The notes below the pieces were generated by a model that saw only the letters and a list, made by a program, of their open reading frames with translations, was not told the DNA's origin and searched no databases. A DNA stretch of 37,736 bases from Rhodopirellula sp. (GTDB lineage Bacteria > Planctomycetota > Planctomycetia > Pirellulales > Pirellulaceae). This document shows, one piece after another, positions 9,594-17,289 of this stretch; positions within the stretch are counted from its first letter, which is position 1; each line of letters starts with the position of its first letter. Both the position numbers and the translations under genes were made by a program. The stretch is taken from contig PAAT01000119.1 of NCBI GenBank assembly GCA_002698965.1, positions 1 to 37,736 of the forward strand, given 5' to 3'.

Positions 9594-9941
9594 TTCTATT
9601 TCCTCATCGCTGGTTGCATCCTCGATAGGATGATGTACAACATTTTGTTCTAACAGCCCGTTGTATTCTTCCGGTCCATTGATCACGGGTTGAATTTGAT
9701 TTTCCGGGTTCGCCAGTATCTTAACGACTGGTTTTCCACCTAATTCGGTAGCTATTTGTTTACCCGCTTCGATTGCTGATGTTACTGCATCGAGCTCACC
9801 AGATACCTTTACCACGAATCCCAGAAAGTCGTTAACTTCAGATTGTAATACTTTCACATTGGCTGTCTTACACATGACATCCAGTGCAATCATTGCTGGG
9901 GTGTAGCCGGTCGTTTCCAGAAAGCCAATGGTCAAAGTCAT
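9315..9941 (-). CDS. Tandem bacterial microcompartment (BMC) domain shell protein
   Basis: A 208-residue protein with two BMC domains in the standard, unpermuted order. Domain 1 covers residues 2-79 (starting TIGFLETTGYTPAMIALDV). Residues 80-121 form an acidic linker. Domain 2 covers residues 122-199 (FALGFIETQGF, a K-L-G-G-G-Y pore-loop region at 156-161, ending VIPRP). Domain 2 is close to canonical hexameric BMC-H shell proteins. Domain 1 is more diverged, with EVNDFLGF where the pore loop lies. Proteins with two BMC domains usually form pseudohexameric trimers that tile microcompartment facets. The gene starts 6 nt after the stop of the E1-KAS III fusion, so the two are almost certainly co-transcribed and translationally coupled. 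No pentamer (BMC-P) gene is in the window, so a closed shell cannot be claimed from this locus alone. Confidence 0.92.
   Translation of the reverse strand: MTLTIGFLETTGYTPAMIALDVMCKTANVKVLQSEVNDFLGFVVKVSGELDAVTSAIEAGKQIATELGGKPVVKILANPENQIQPVINGPEEYNGLLEQNVVHHPIEDATSDEEIEMATDNSFALGFIETQGFTAVFNAIDQACKSANVEVIGKEKLGGGYVTVVIKGDVAAVKAAVEAGEAEVSKLGNLIAAYVIPRPSTSVLSLLP
9593..9604 (-). promoter_or_regulatory. Internal ribosome-binding site within the BMC gene
   Basis: On the minus strand the sequence reads AGGA-AATAGAA-ATG: an SD core with ideal 7-nt spacing before an in-frame methionine at the linker/domain 2 junction. The full-length start at 9941 has no comparable SD and probably relies on coupling to the upstream stop. 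Confidence 0.5.
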
Positions 9942-9947
9942 GATGTA

Positions 9948-12900
9948 TCAGAGTGTCTCGATGATACCGGCTCCGAAAGTAAATCCACCCCCAAATGCGC
10001 AGAGACCGATCGTTTCGTTTCGAGGTGCCGTTGGCAGGATCTCGCTGAGACAAAGTGGGATCGTACTGCTCGAGGTATTACCATGGTTGGCAATGTTTGA
10101 GAACACTTTAGGAGAGATTCTATGTTGAATTGCATCAATGATGCGTTGATTTGCCTGGTGCGGAACAACAAGATCTAATTCGTCGACTTGAAACTGCTCG
10201 CGGCTGCAGACTCGATTGAGACTGCTCATCATACATCTGACAGCTTCCTGGAAGACACGTCGTCCTTTCATTTGAATGAAGCCGCTGTTTCGCAATGGTA
10301 CAGAAAGTGTTGTTCCATCTTCGCCTTTGGCAGACAGGTCAGGCCGGTGAAGCTTTGCTGCACTACGCTCTAAATGACTTTCGCCATAAAGTACAGTAGC
10401 GGTAGCGGCATCGCCAAAGAGAATCGATGTATCGAAGTCATTGAGATCGAGCAGGGGGGACAGGACTTCGGCTGTTGTAACGAGTACGCGTCCGTTGGGG
10501 GTGCTTTGCAGGAAGTCATAGCCAGCCTGTAAAGCATAAAGGTATCCGCTGCAGGCGGCACTAATATCGTATGCCTGAATCATTGTGTCTTTACCAAAGG
10601 AGAGTCCATTTAGGATTCGGCAGGCCATGGAAGGTGTCATCGACATGGGACTGGTAGTTGAGCAAATCAACAGATCAATATCGTCGATCAAAAGTCCCTC
10701 CTGTTCTAAGACCTTTTGGCAGGATCCCACAGCCATGCTGATCGCATCTTCATTTTGATCAACCCAGTAACGTTGTCGAATGCCCGTACGACGAATGATA
10801 TCGTCACTTGTCATGTCAACACTGTCACCCAGAAGGAACTCGTTGGTGATTAGCCTGCTACCTTTGTGGAACTGAACATTTGAGAGTCCCACGTCAAAGG
10901 CCCTGCGTTCCGGCGGGCTGGGAGTAAGAACGATTGTGTTTTCTGACTTGCGTCGACGAAGGATTGGTATGCCGTGCTGTTCCTGAGTAATCGGTTTAGG
11001 TCGAATACTGGAGTCAGTGGTTAGCCTAAACATCGAAGCGCCGACTTTGACAATTTCACCGGTTTTGCAGAGGATTTCGCGGACGACTCCGTCTACCGGG
11101 CTCGTAATGTCGAAGACGCTCTTTGTTGCTTCCACGGATGCGACGGGGTCTCCGCATTCAATTGTTTCACCAGCTTGTACCAGAATTTCGACAACTTCCA
11201 CGGATTCGTCCGCAGGTCCGGACCCGATAGCCTCAATGTATTCGACGCCGGCTTCTTTTTCAGGAGCTTCTTCCCAGTCTAGATCCACATCAAGCAAATC
11301 AGCAGCTACCGCTAATGTTCGTTTGAATCCTGGCAGTACTTCAGTTTGATTCTCAAAGTTACAGGGGATGAAGGTGTCAGGTCGCGTTACTCGTCGAACA
11401 GCCACCGGCACTTTTGCGTTTTCTGCAACGGTAGCCACGATTTCAGATCCCAATCCGCAGGTATGGTTGTCTTCATGTACGACAATCAGGCGGGCTGTCT
11501 TTTCGGCAGACGAAAGAACTAACTGTTGATCCCATGGAGTGAGACTACGCAGATCGATAACATCGGATTCAATGCCTGCCTGTTCTAAGGCCTCTGCAGT
11601 TTTCTCGCAAACCGAAACCGTATTCCCCCAACCGACGAATGTAATGTCGCGTCCGGAGCGTTTTTTCCTGGCAACTCCTAATGGGACAAACTGCTCATGT
11701 ACATTTTCAGAAGTAGTTTCCGCGGAATTATTAAGGAGTGTTTTGGGGTAGAAGAAAATCGTGGGGCGTTCGGACTCAAAGGCTGCGTTTAGCAGACCGG
11801 CTGCATCGTGTGCAGAGGAAGGCATGACGACATCGATACCGGGACAGTGTGCCATCACGGATTCATGTGTTTGTGCGTGATAGGGGCCCAGACCAGGACG
11901 ATAGCCACCACAGGCAATCATTACGATTACCGGTGTCGAAGTCTGCCCGTCGGTTCGCCAGTGGATCGTCGCCAATTCATTGACGATCTGATTGTAGGCT
12001 GTTGGCATGAAGTCGGCGAATTGAATGAAAGCTACGGGTCGCTCACCAACCATAGCTCGACCAATTGCCGCTCCGACAATGGTTGATTCACTGAGCGGTG
12101 AATTCATGACCCGTCCCGGGAAACGGGTACTCAACCCTTTTGTGACTCCAAAAACGTCTCCCTTTGGATCTTCAATATCCTCTCCGTAGAGTGTGACCCG
12201 AGTATCATCCAGCAGGTGATTCTTGAGCACTTCCCGTAAGGCATCCTTCATGTTGACTTGGGGCAAGTCTTCCGAGCCAAATTTCTCTTTCGAGGGATGG
12301 ATGATTTCCACCGGATGTTGCTTGGATGCATGAAGAGATGTTAGAGGCGTTTTGGCAGCGAAGGCCTCCTCTTTAGCTGCCTCTAGTTGATCATTAACTT
12401 GAGCAAGAATGATTTTTAATTCAGATTCAGTGAAGCCCATAGCAAGTAATTGCTGCTTGGCGGAAAGAATGGGATCGCCATTGATTTGTGCTTCGTTGAT
12501 ATCGTCCTGATCACGATAGATAGTTTGATCGTCGGCATTGGTATGGCTAGTTAGTCGTTCGACCTGGAAGACAATGAGTGCCGGTTTGCTAGTGGCTCGG
12601 ATTTCCGCGACGATTTCGCCTACTTGTTGATTGGCTGTAACGACATCGGTTCCATTAATGTAGTGGATTGGCAAACCAAAAAATTCAGTGGCCTGTTCTC
12701 CATCAGGAAGGGAATAAAATGTTTTTCCTTGCGTTGTAGTGGAGATAGCCCATTTATTGTCTTGAACCATAAACAGCACTGGAAGATTAGACCGGACTGC
12801 TTCGCCAACAGCCTCCAGCCATTCTCCCTGCTGAGTTGTTCCGTCACCCACTCCGCAATAGACCAAGGGGGTGTTTTCGATCTGCTTAATTGCCGCAGCT

Positions 12901-13265
12901 GCCCCGACAGCTTGTAAGGCATTATTACCAGTCGGAGTGACCATACTTAAAATGTGTAATTTTGGGTCATTGAAGAACGCGCTCATGCGCCTTCCGCTAC
13001 CAGGTGAAAACTCATTGCAAAGCAGGGTATCGAAGAAAGTTCTGGGAGATAATCCCCGAGCTACAAGCAGTGCGCGATCGCGATAGTGACAATGTAGCCA
13101 GTCTTCAGGTGTTAGATGATTGGCGAGGACAGCAGTCCCCTCATGGCCTGCACCAGACAGGTGGAAAAAGGCTTCCCCCCGACTGGTGAGTTCCTGCTCA
13201 ATACGATCAATTCCGCGCGCTAACAGCATATTGCGATAGAGCACCAGCAGCTGATCACGATCCAT
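9948..13265 (-). CDS. Four-part fusion: 2-oxoacid dehydrogenase E1 alpha + E1 beta + lipoyl domain + ketoacyl synthase III
   Basis: A 1105-residue single chain. E1 alpha is residues 1-310, with the TPP-binding motif GDG (140-142) through N170 (QDNKWAIS). E1 beta is residues 338-660 (GEDIEDPKGDVFG, SPLSESTIVG, IQFADFMPTAYNQIVNE), closest by eye to branched-chain (2-oxoisovalerate) E1 beta. Residues 686-750 are a lipoyl/biotinyl-type carrier domain with the modifiable K715 in VEATKSVFDI; the surround suits lipoate better than biotin (AMKM). Residues 785-1105 are ketoacyl synthase III (FabH-like) with the triad C905 (AACSGY), H1036 (PHQAN) and N1063 (HGNTS). No E2 acyltransferase (HxxxDG) or E3 domain is present. 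Family knowledge: E1 decarboxylates a 2-oxoacid and acylates a lipoyl arm; KAS III condenses an acyl starter with malonyl-ACP. The fusion suggests direct starter delivery for branched-chain lipid or another ketide. It is the first gene of an operon with the BMC gene. Confidence 0.93.
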   Translation of the reverse strand: MDRDQLLVLYRNMLLARGIDRIEQELTSRGEAFFHLSGAGHEGTAVLANHLTPEDWLHCHYRDRALLVARGLSPRTFFDTLLCNEFSPGSGRRMSAFFNDPKLHILSMVTPTGNNALQAVGAAAAIKQIENTPLVYCGVGDGTTQQGEWLEAVGEAVRSNLPVLFMVQDNKWAISTTTQGKTFYSLPDGEQATEFFGLPIHYINGTDVVTANQQVGEIVAEIRATSKPALIVFQVERLTSHTNADDQTIYRDQDDINEAQINGDPILSAKQQLLAMGFTESELKIILAQVNDQLEAAKEEAFAAKTPLTSLHASKQHPVEIIHPSKEKFGSEDLPQVNMKDALREVLKNHLLDDTRVTLYGEDIEDPKGDVFGVTKGLSTRFPGRVMNSPLSESTIVGAAIGRAMVGERPVAFIQFADFMPTAYNQIVNELATIHWRTDGQTSTPVIVMIACGGYRPGLGPYHAQTHESVMAHCPGIDVVMPSSAHDAAGLLNAAFESERPTIFFYPKTLLNNSAETTSENVHEQFVPLGVARKKRSGRDITFVGWGNTVSVCEKTAEALEQAGIESDVIDLRSLTPWDQQLVLSSAEKTARLIVVHEDNHTCGLGSEIVATVAENAKVPVAVRRVTRPDTFIPCNFENQTEVLPGFKRTLAVAADLLDVDLDWEEAPEKEAGVEYIEAIGSGPADESVEVVEILVQAGETIECGDPVASVEATKSVFDITSPVDGVVREILCKTGEIVKVGASMFRLTTDSSIRPKPITQEQHGIPILRRRKSENTIVLTPSPPERRAFDVGLSNVQFHKGSRLITNEFLLGDSVDMTSDDIIRRTGIRQRYWVDQNEDAISMAVGSCQKVLEQEGLLIDDIDLLICSTTSPMSMTPSMACRILNGLSFGKDTMIQAYDISAACSGYLYALQAGYDFLQSTPNGRVLVTTAEVLSPLLDLNDFDTSILFGDAATATVLYGESHLERSAAKLHRPDLSAKGEDGTTLSVPLRNSGFIQMKGRRVFQEAVRCMMSSLNRVCSREQFQVDELDLVVPHQANQRIIDAIQHRISPKVFSNIANHGNTSSSTIPLCLSEILPTAPRNETIGLCAFGGGFTFGAGIIETL

Positions 13266-13344
13266 CCATAGCCACTTTATATGAAAAGTGAGGTAGTCAA
13301 TTACCTGAGTGGCAACCTACTATTCCCCCTGAATTAACTCCTAA

Positions 13345-13417
13345 CGCTATGATTCTAGCGAAAATCGCTATTTCCACGCACTACGAATTTGCCTCTTTTA
13401 ACATTCCAAAATGGAAT
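13345..13417. promoter_or_regulatory. Inverted-repeat cluster upstream of the E1-KAS III/BMC operon
   Basis: In the 194-bp gap before the fusion gene, CGCTAT (13345-13350), TAGCGA (13356-13361) and TCGCTA (13365-13370) form alternating inverted copies; TAGCGA-AAA-TCGCTA is a perfect hairpin or palindromic operator. A second perfect palindrome, ATTCCA-AAA-TGGAAT, lies at 13403-13417. They lie 80-150 bp upstream of the fusion start and downstream of the TPR gene's stop, so they could be an operator, part of a terminator, or both. The rest of the gap shows no convincing -35/-10 pair. Confidence 0.35.
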
Positions 13418-13459
13418 TGTAGGGAATTTTTTTTTAGATATAGAAGGCTTTAAGAGCGT

Positions 13460-15832
13460 CTATTGATTGGCAATTCCCACGTTTAGGAGTCGTTTTCCTT
13501 CCCGGAGAACGAAATCTGGATCCATGAATGGTTCGTAGCTGATATCATTCCAGCGAACGAATCCGTTCCCATCGATGATAAATGTTCCATGCAATGGCTG
13601 TTCTTCAAAGTCATCGTAAGCTCGATATTGTTTGAAGACGTTCAATCCCGGATCGTTGACGATACGGAAGGGTACTTTTCCATCAAAGTTTTTGATCGAT
13701 TGTTTCAAACCGTCGTTGTCATCAGAACTAATGGCAATGACTTGAAATCCAGCCTCTTCGAAGGCAGCAACTTTGGGAATGAATTTCTGAATTTGCTCAG
13801 TACAGGACAAGCATCCGGCACCGAGATAGAAGATCACAATCGTCGGCTTGCCGTTAAATTCCCTAGCACTGACGAAGCGTTTATTCCGATAATCACGAAG
13901 AATAAATTCTTCGGCGGGCGATGGGCTCCAGCGGAACGGTCCCAGTGAATCCAAATCGACGCGTTCTCCCACATCATCCTGTACTTTAAGTTCTTTTTTC
14001 CATGCACCATCGCATCCGAGACTAGCAGCGAGCGTGGAAACTCGCTTAAACACGGGAGATTCCAGGTCAACAGAGCCAGAAATGTCACGCAGAGAATCAA
14101 ACGCTTCTCTCGCTCGATCCATCTCGTCGGCTTCTACTAATAATTCAATCCAGTGGCAAAGAGGTTGTACTTCGTTTTGGTGAGAATTGATATGTCCTTC
14201 CCCTGATTTGAGAGCACCCTCTTTGTCGCCGTTGGCGAGTTGAAGCTTCGCTAGAACCATGCGATCAATGGTTCCACCTTTTTTGAGATGTTCCTGTGCT
14301 TCTTTCGTTTCACCTTTTACCAAATGCTGGTAGCCGCTGATTGCAGCCAAGGCTTGTTCACAGTTACGCACTTTTGTGTCCCAGGCTCGTCGCGCATCAC
14401 TCTTGGCTTTGTCGATAGCTTTCTTTTTGTCTTCTTTTTTCTTCTTATCGTCCTTGGCTTGTTCTTCCGTGGCTTTCTTTTCCGCAGCCTCTTCTGCTTT
14501 GGTGCGTTCAGCCTGATTGTGAGTCAGGAGTTCGTTGAGCTTCCCTTTTAGTTCATTAGCTCTATCGTCTTCGTCCAACATCGCGTAGGAAATGCCGACA
14601 TATTTCCATTGTTTTACTTTCTCAGTTTCGTTGGTTGTTTCCTCCAGATAAGGAGTTTGACTCAGGTCGATCATCTCCTGCCAACGTTCATACATGTAGA
14701 GCGTTGTGAAGAGACGCGCGCGGCCATAGTAAGAGCTACCGCGACGGGTGAGGGAATTGTATTTAGGGTGCCGAGGGTTTTCAGTCATGTTCTTGGATAG
14801 GGCGATGGCATCGTTAACTCGGCCAATGTGCAATAAGTTGCGGATGCACCATTCGTTGTTATGGGCATAGTTGTGAATTTGATCGGGTAGCAGACGATCA
14901 CGGATCATGTGAGCATGGTCCGTTCGGGCTGAGGCCTCTTGCTGCCAGACCGCATCTTCATATCGCTTTAGCCGTGAGAAAATGTGGCCGGGCATGTGCC
15001 ACATGTGCGCAATCCCCGGAGTAGTTTGTCCGCAGACACTTGCTGAAGTCACGGCCGTTGCTGCATCTTTGTAGTCCCATAAGTGAATGCGATAGTGATG
15101 CGAAGGATGCTTTGGATTGATGGCGAAGACCTGCTGCAGAATTGAGTCGATCGCTACATAACTAGTAATTGGAATGTCGTTATAACGATTACCCCACAGC
15201 TGGAGTGCTAAAAATGCCTTCGCCTCGATATTCCGGGGATACTTAATGCAGATCTCTTCGAGGGCCTTGGTGTACTTTTCAGCCCGCTCTTTCCTTTTTC
15301 CGGGATCGGCATTCTGATAGGCGGTCAGAGCTTCTACAAAACGAAGCTCGACATCGGTGATACCTTCTTTACGTTTTTGCGCTTCTTGCATGAAGACTTT
15401 GGAACGTTTGGAATTATTGAAATTGGCCATCGCCATGCCCCAATATGCCATTGCACAGTCGGGATCTAGTTTATTGACTTGACGAAATGCCCTTTCCGCT
15501 TCCAGATACCAGAAGCCATGCAATGCTGACACGCCCTGATTAAAAAACTTTTGTGCTTCTTCGTTCTTCGTAGTGACAGGGAAATCAACATTGGCCATCC
15601 CCGGAATTAAATAAGCTCGCTGACGCGGCCCTTCGTTAAATGCTTCTCCGTGATAGGAGTGCCCTGCAAGTGGACCCGCTGTGTTCTCCTCATTTTCATC
15701 GCTCGCTTTGGCACCTTCCTGAGTAGGTGCTTCAGCAGTTTTTGCTTCCGGTTTTTCGTCTTGGTTTTGCCCAAGCACTGGCTGGCATATCAACAGAATC
15801 AAGGGAAGGATTTTCAAGAGTGAAGACTTCAT
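13460..15832 (-). CDS. Secreted TPR-repeat protein with C-terminal redoxin (AhpC/TSA-like) domain
   Basis: A 790-residue protein from the ATG at 15832. This start is chosen because it gives a clean signal peptide (MKSSLLKILPLILLICQPVLGQ); an upstream in-frame ATG at 15898 would overlap the S4 gene by 8 nt and bury the signal. After a low-complexity acidic stretch come TPR-like helical repeats (FFNQGVSALHGFWYLEAERA, AMAYWGMAMANFN). Around residues 425-475 there is a very charged K/E/D-rich, probably coiled segment. The last 150 residues are a thioredoxin-fold peroxiredoxin-like domain with a CLSC motif (C674, C677) in FYLGAGCLSC. Likely located outside the cytoplasm; a thiol redox or protein-interaction role is inferred. 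It is the last gene of a three-gene minus-strand group. Confidence 0.82.
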   Translation of the reverse strand: MKSSLLKILPLILLICQPVLGQNQDEKPEAKTAEAPTQEGAKASDENEENTAGPLAGHSYHGEAFNEGPRQRAYLIPGMANVDFPVTTKNEEAQKFFNQGVSALHGFWYLEAERAFRQVNKLDPDCAMAYWGMAMANFNNSKRSKVFMQEAQKRKEGITDVELRFVEALTAYQNADPGKRKERAEKYTKALEEICIKYPRNIEAKAFLALQLWGNRYNDIPITSYVAIDSILQQVFAINPKHPSHHYRIHLWDYKDAATAVTSASVCGQTTPGIAHMWHMPGHIFSRLKRYEDAVWQQEASARTDHAHMIRDRLLPDQIHNYAHNNEWCIRNLLHIGRVNDAIALSKNMTENPRHPKYNSLTRRGSSYYGRARLFTTLYMYERWQEMIDLSQTPYLEETTNETEKVKQWKYVGISYAMLDEDDRANELKGKLNELLTHNQAERTKAEEAAEKKATEEQAKDDKKKKEDKKKAIDKAKSDARRAWDTKVRNCEQALAAISGYQHLVKGETKEAQEHLKKGGTIDRMVLAKLQLANGDKEGALKSGEGHINSHQNEVQPLCHWIELLVEADEMDRAREAFDSLRDISGSVDLESPVFKRVSTLAASLGCDGAWKKELKVQDDVGERVDLDSLGPFRWSPSPAEEFILRDYRNKRFVSAREFNGKPTIVIFYLGAGCLSCTEQIQKFIPKVAAFEEAGFQVIAISSDDNDGLKQSIKNFDGKVPFRIVNDPGLNVFKQYRAYDDFEEQPLHGTFIIDGNGFVRWNDISYEPFMDPDFVLREGKRLLNVGIANQ

Positions 15833-15890
15833 AAGATAAGGCCTGGAAAGGTTGGGACGATTTACTTTTGTGAAAGACATATAACGTAAT

Positions 15891-16127
15891 CTAGTCAATG
15901 TTAACTGTCACCTGTTCGCCGTCAATTTCAATTTCATCATTATGGTAAACTTTGCGTTTGCGAGCCATACAGACAGCGCCGTTCACTTTCACGAGTCCGC
16001 TTTGAATGAGGACTTTGGCATGGCCACCACTTTCAACAAACTGTAATAGTTTGAGAAAGTGGTCAAGGCGTATATGTTGTTGAACTTTAGAGTGTTCTGG
16101 ATGGGGAACTCGAGCGTTGTCCGTCAT
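15891..16127 (-). CDS. Small S4-domain RNA-binding protein (YbcJ-like)
   Basis: A 78-residue protein consisting almost entirely of one S4 domain: RLDHFLKLLQFVESGGHAK, SGLVKVNGAV, then a basic ARKRKV turn and the closing strand DEIEIDG. Standalone S4 proteins of this YbcJ type bind RNA and are often linked to ribosome or tRNA metabolism. It begins 12 nt after the stop of the secreted nuclease-like gene, so it is probably in the same transcript, although the neighbours share no obvious function with it. Confidence 0.85.
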   Translation of the reverse strand: MTDNARVPHPEHSKVQQHIRLDHFLKLLQFVESGGHAKVLIQSGLVKVNGAVCMARKRKVYHNDEIEIDGEQVTVNID

Positions 16128-16139
16128 AATTTGCCAGCG

Positions 16140-17153
16140 TTATTTGATCTCAAAAGTGGCGATGACGGGATAATGATCGCTAATATCCCGCTCATTCTCT
16201 TCAATCTCATAATAGATGTTGTAATGATCCTCGTCTTGCTTGCCTCGCAACACCAAATCTTTGCGACGCTCGATCGATCGGAAAGACAGGTCGAACTGAT
16301 TATCCGAATCATGAAGCAATTCCGGACTAATCAAAATGTGATCGAACTGAGTTCCGATCATGTGAGTTGCTCGTTTTGCTTTTTTTAATTGAGGATGTAA
16401 ATCGATGAGGTCGCCAATTTGCTCCTCAGCCTTTTTACCACACAGCACGGCCAGATCTTTGTCCAGCGTATAGGAATGGCATTCACACAGGGTGTTGATA
16501 TCTCCCAGGACGATCACATTCTCCTGCTTTTTGATATGTGGTTGAATCCAGTAATTAATTAACCGGCACTGGCGGAGTCGAGGTTCTTCGCCTCGTGTGC
16601 CTGCTCGCAAGTGAACATTGCACAAAGTGATTTCGTGTGTTTCCCCTGCGTGAGTCCATTGGAAAGTTGCGAACAAATGCTTGGACAAATTGTAGTAGTG
16701 CTTACTTTCGTACATGGCATCGGTTTGATTGCGCCGCTCTTGATGGACAAGGCCGCTCTTGTAAATCAATGCAACATCCTGTTCAGTGTAGGTGTCGCGT
16801 CCCTGAATGAAAGCGACTTTGTAATCCTGCTTGTGTACGTCCCGCAGTTCACGGGCTAGATCCTGAACTACTTTTTCATTTTCAATTTCCTGCAGCGCGA
16901 GTACTGTGGGATTAATGGCAGCAACGACTTTGGCCGTCTCTGTGATTCGCCAACGCCAATCTTTTTCAGAGGGCGCAGATAATTTTTTTGCAAGCTCGGA
17001 TTTGTTATCTGACTGGTCGTGATCAAAGAACCATTCGATATTCCAAGTGCCAATCACAAGGCGTTCTGGAGCAGCATCTGCCGCTGAAATCGATGTGCAA
17101 AAAGACGCGAACAGCAGCAGGGTTGCTGTCATTGTTGCGGAGTGTTTTTTCAT
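16140..17153 (-). CDS. Secreted endonuclease/exonuclease/phosphatase (EEP) family protein
   Basis: A 337-residue protein with a signal peptide (MKKHSATMTATLLLFASFCTSISAA). The EEP fold is complete: GTWNIEWF with N38, LALQEIEN with the metal-binding E89, CNVHLRAG with H181, VLGDIN with D218 and N220, and the terminal SDHYPV with D326 and H327. All catalytic positions of the DNase I/exonuclease III/phosphodiesterase superfamily are present. It acts outside the cytoplasm, and the substrate (nucleic acid, phospholipid or other phosphoester) cannot be decided. It is first in a group with the S4 and TPR-redoxin genes and divergent from the aminotransferase at 17290. Confidence 0.88.
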   Translation of the reverse strand: MKKHSATMTATLLLFASFCTSISAADAAPERLVIGTWNIEWFFDHDQSDNKSELAKKLSAPSEKDWRWRITETAKVVAAINPTVLALQEIENEKVVQDLARELRDVHKQDYKVAFIQGRDTYTEQDVALIYKSGLVHQERRNQTDAMYESKHYYNLSKHLFATFQWTHAGETHEITLCNVHLRAGTRGEEPRLRQCRLINYWIQPHIKKQENVIVLGDINTLCECHSYTLDKDLAVLCGKKAEEQIGDLIDLHPQLKKAKRATHMIGTQFDHILISPELLHDSDNQFDLSFRSIERRKDLVLRGKQDEDHYNIYYEIEENERDISDHYPVIATFEIK

Positions 17154-17289
17154 GGTCTGGTTGATTCACTAATCGAGTTGCATGATAACTAAAAGTAAGA
17201 GGAATCTTTTCTTTGGATACGTTATTGTAGCTCACTGCCGGAAGACTTCCACTCTTCAAATTCAGATACCATATCAAAGCTGATCTTAG

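Noticed and set aside
11130..11220. Biotin attachment domain (carboxylase) in the fusion protein
   Set aside because: The lysine lies in EATKS rather than AMKM, no carboxylase or carboxyltransferase domain is present, and the E1 neighbours point to lipoate.
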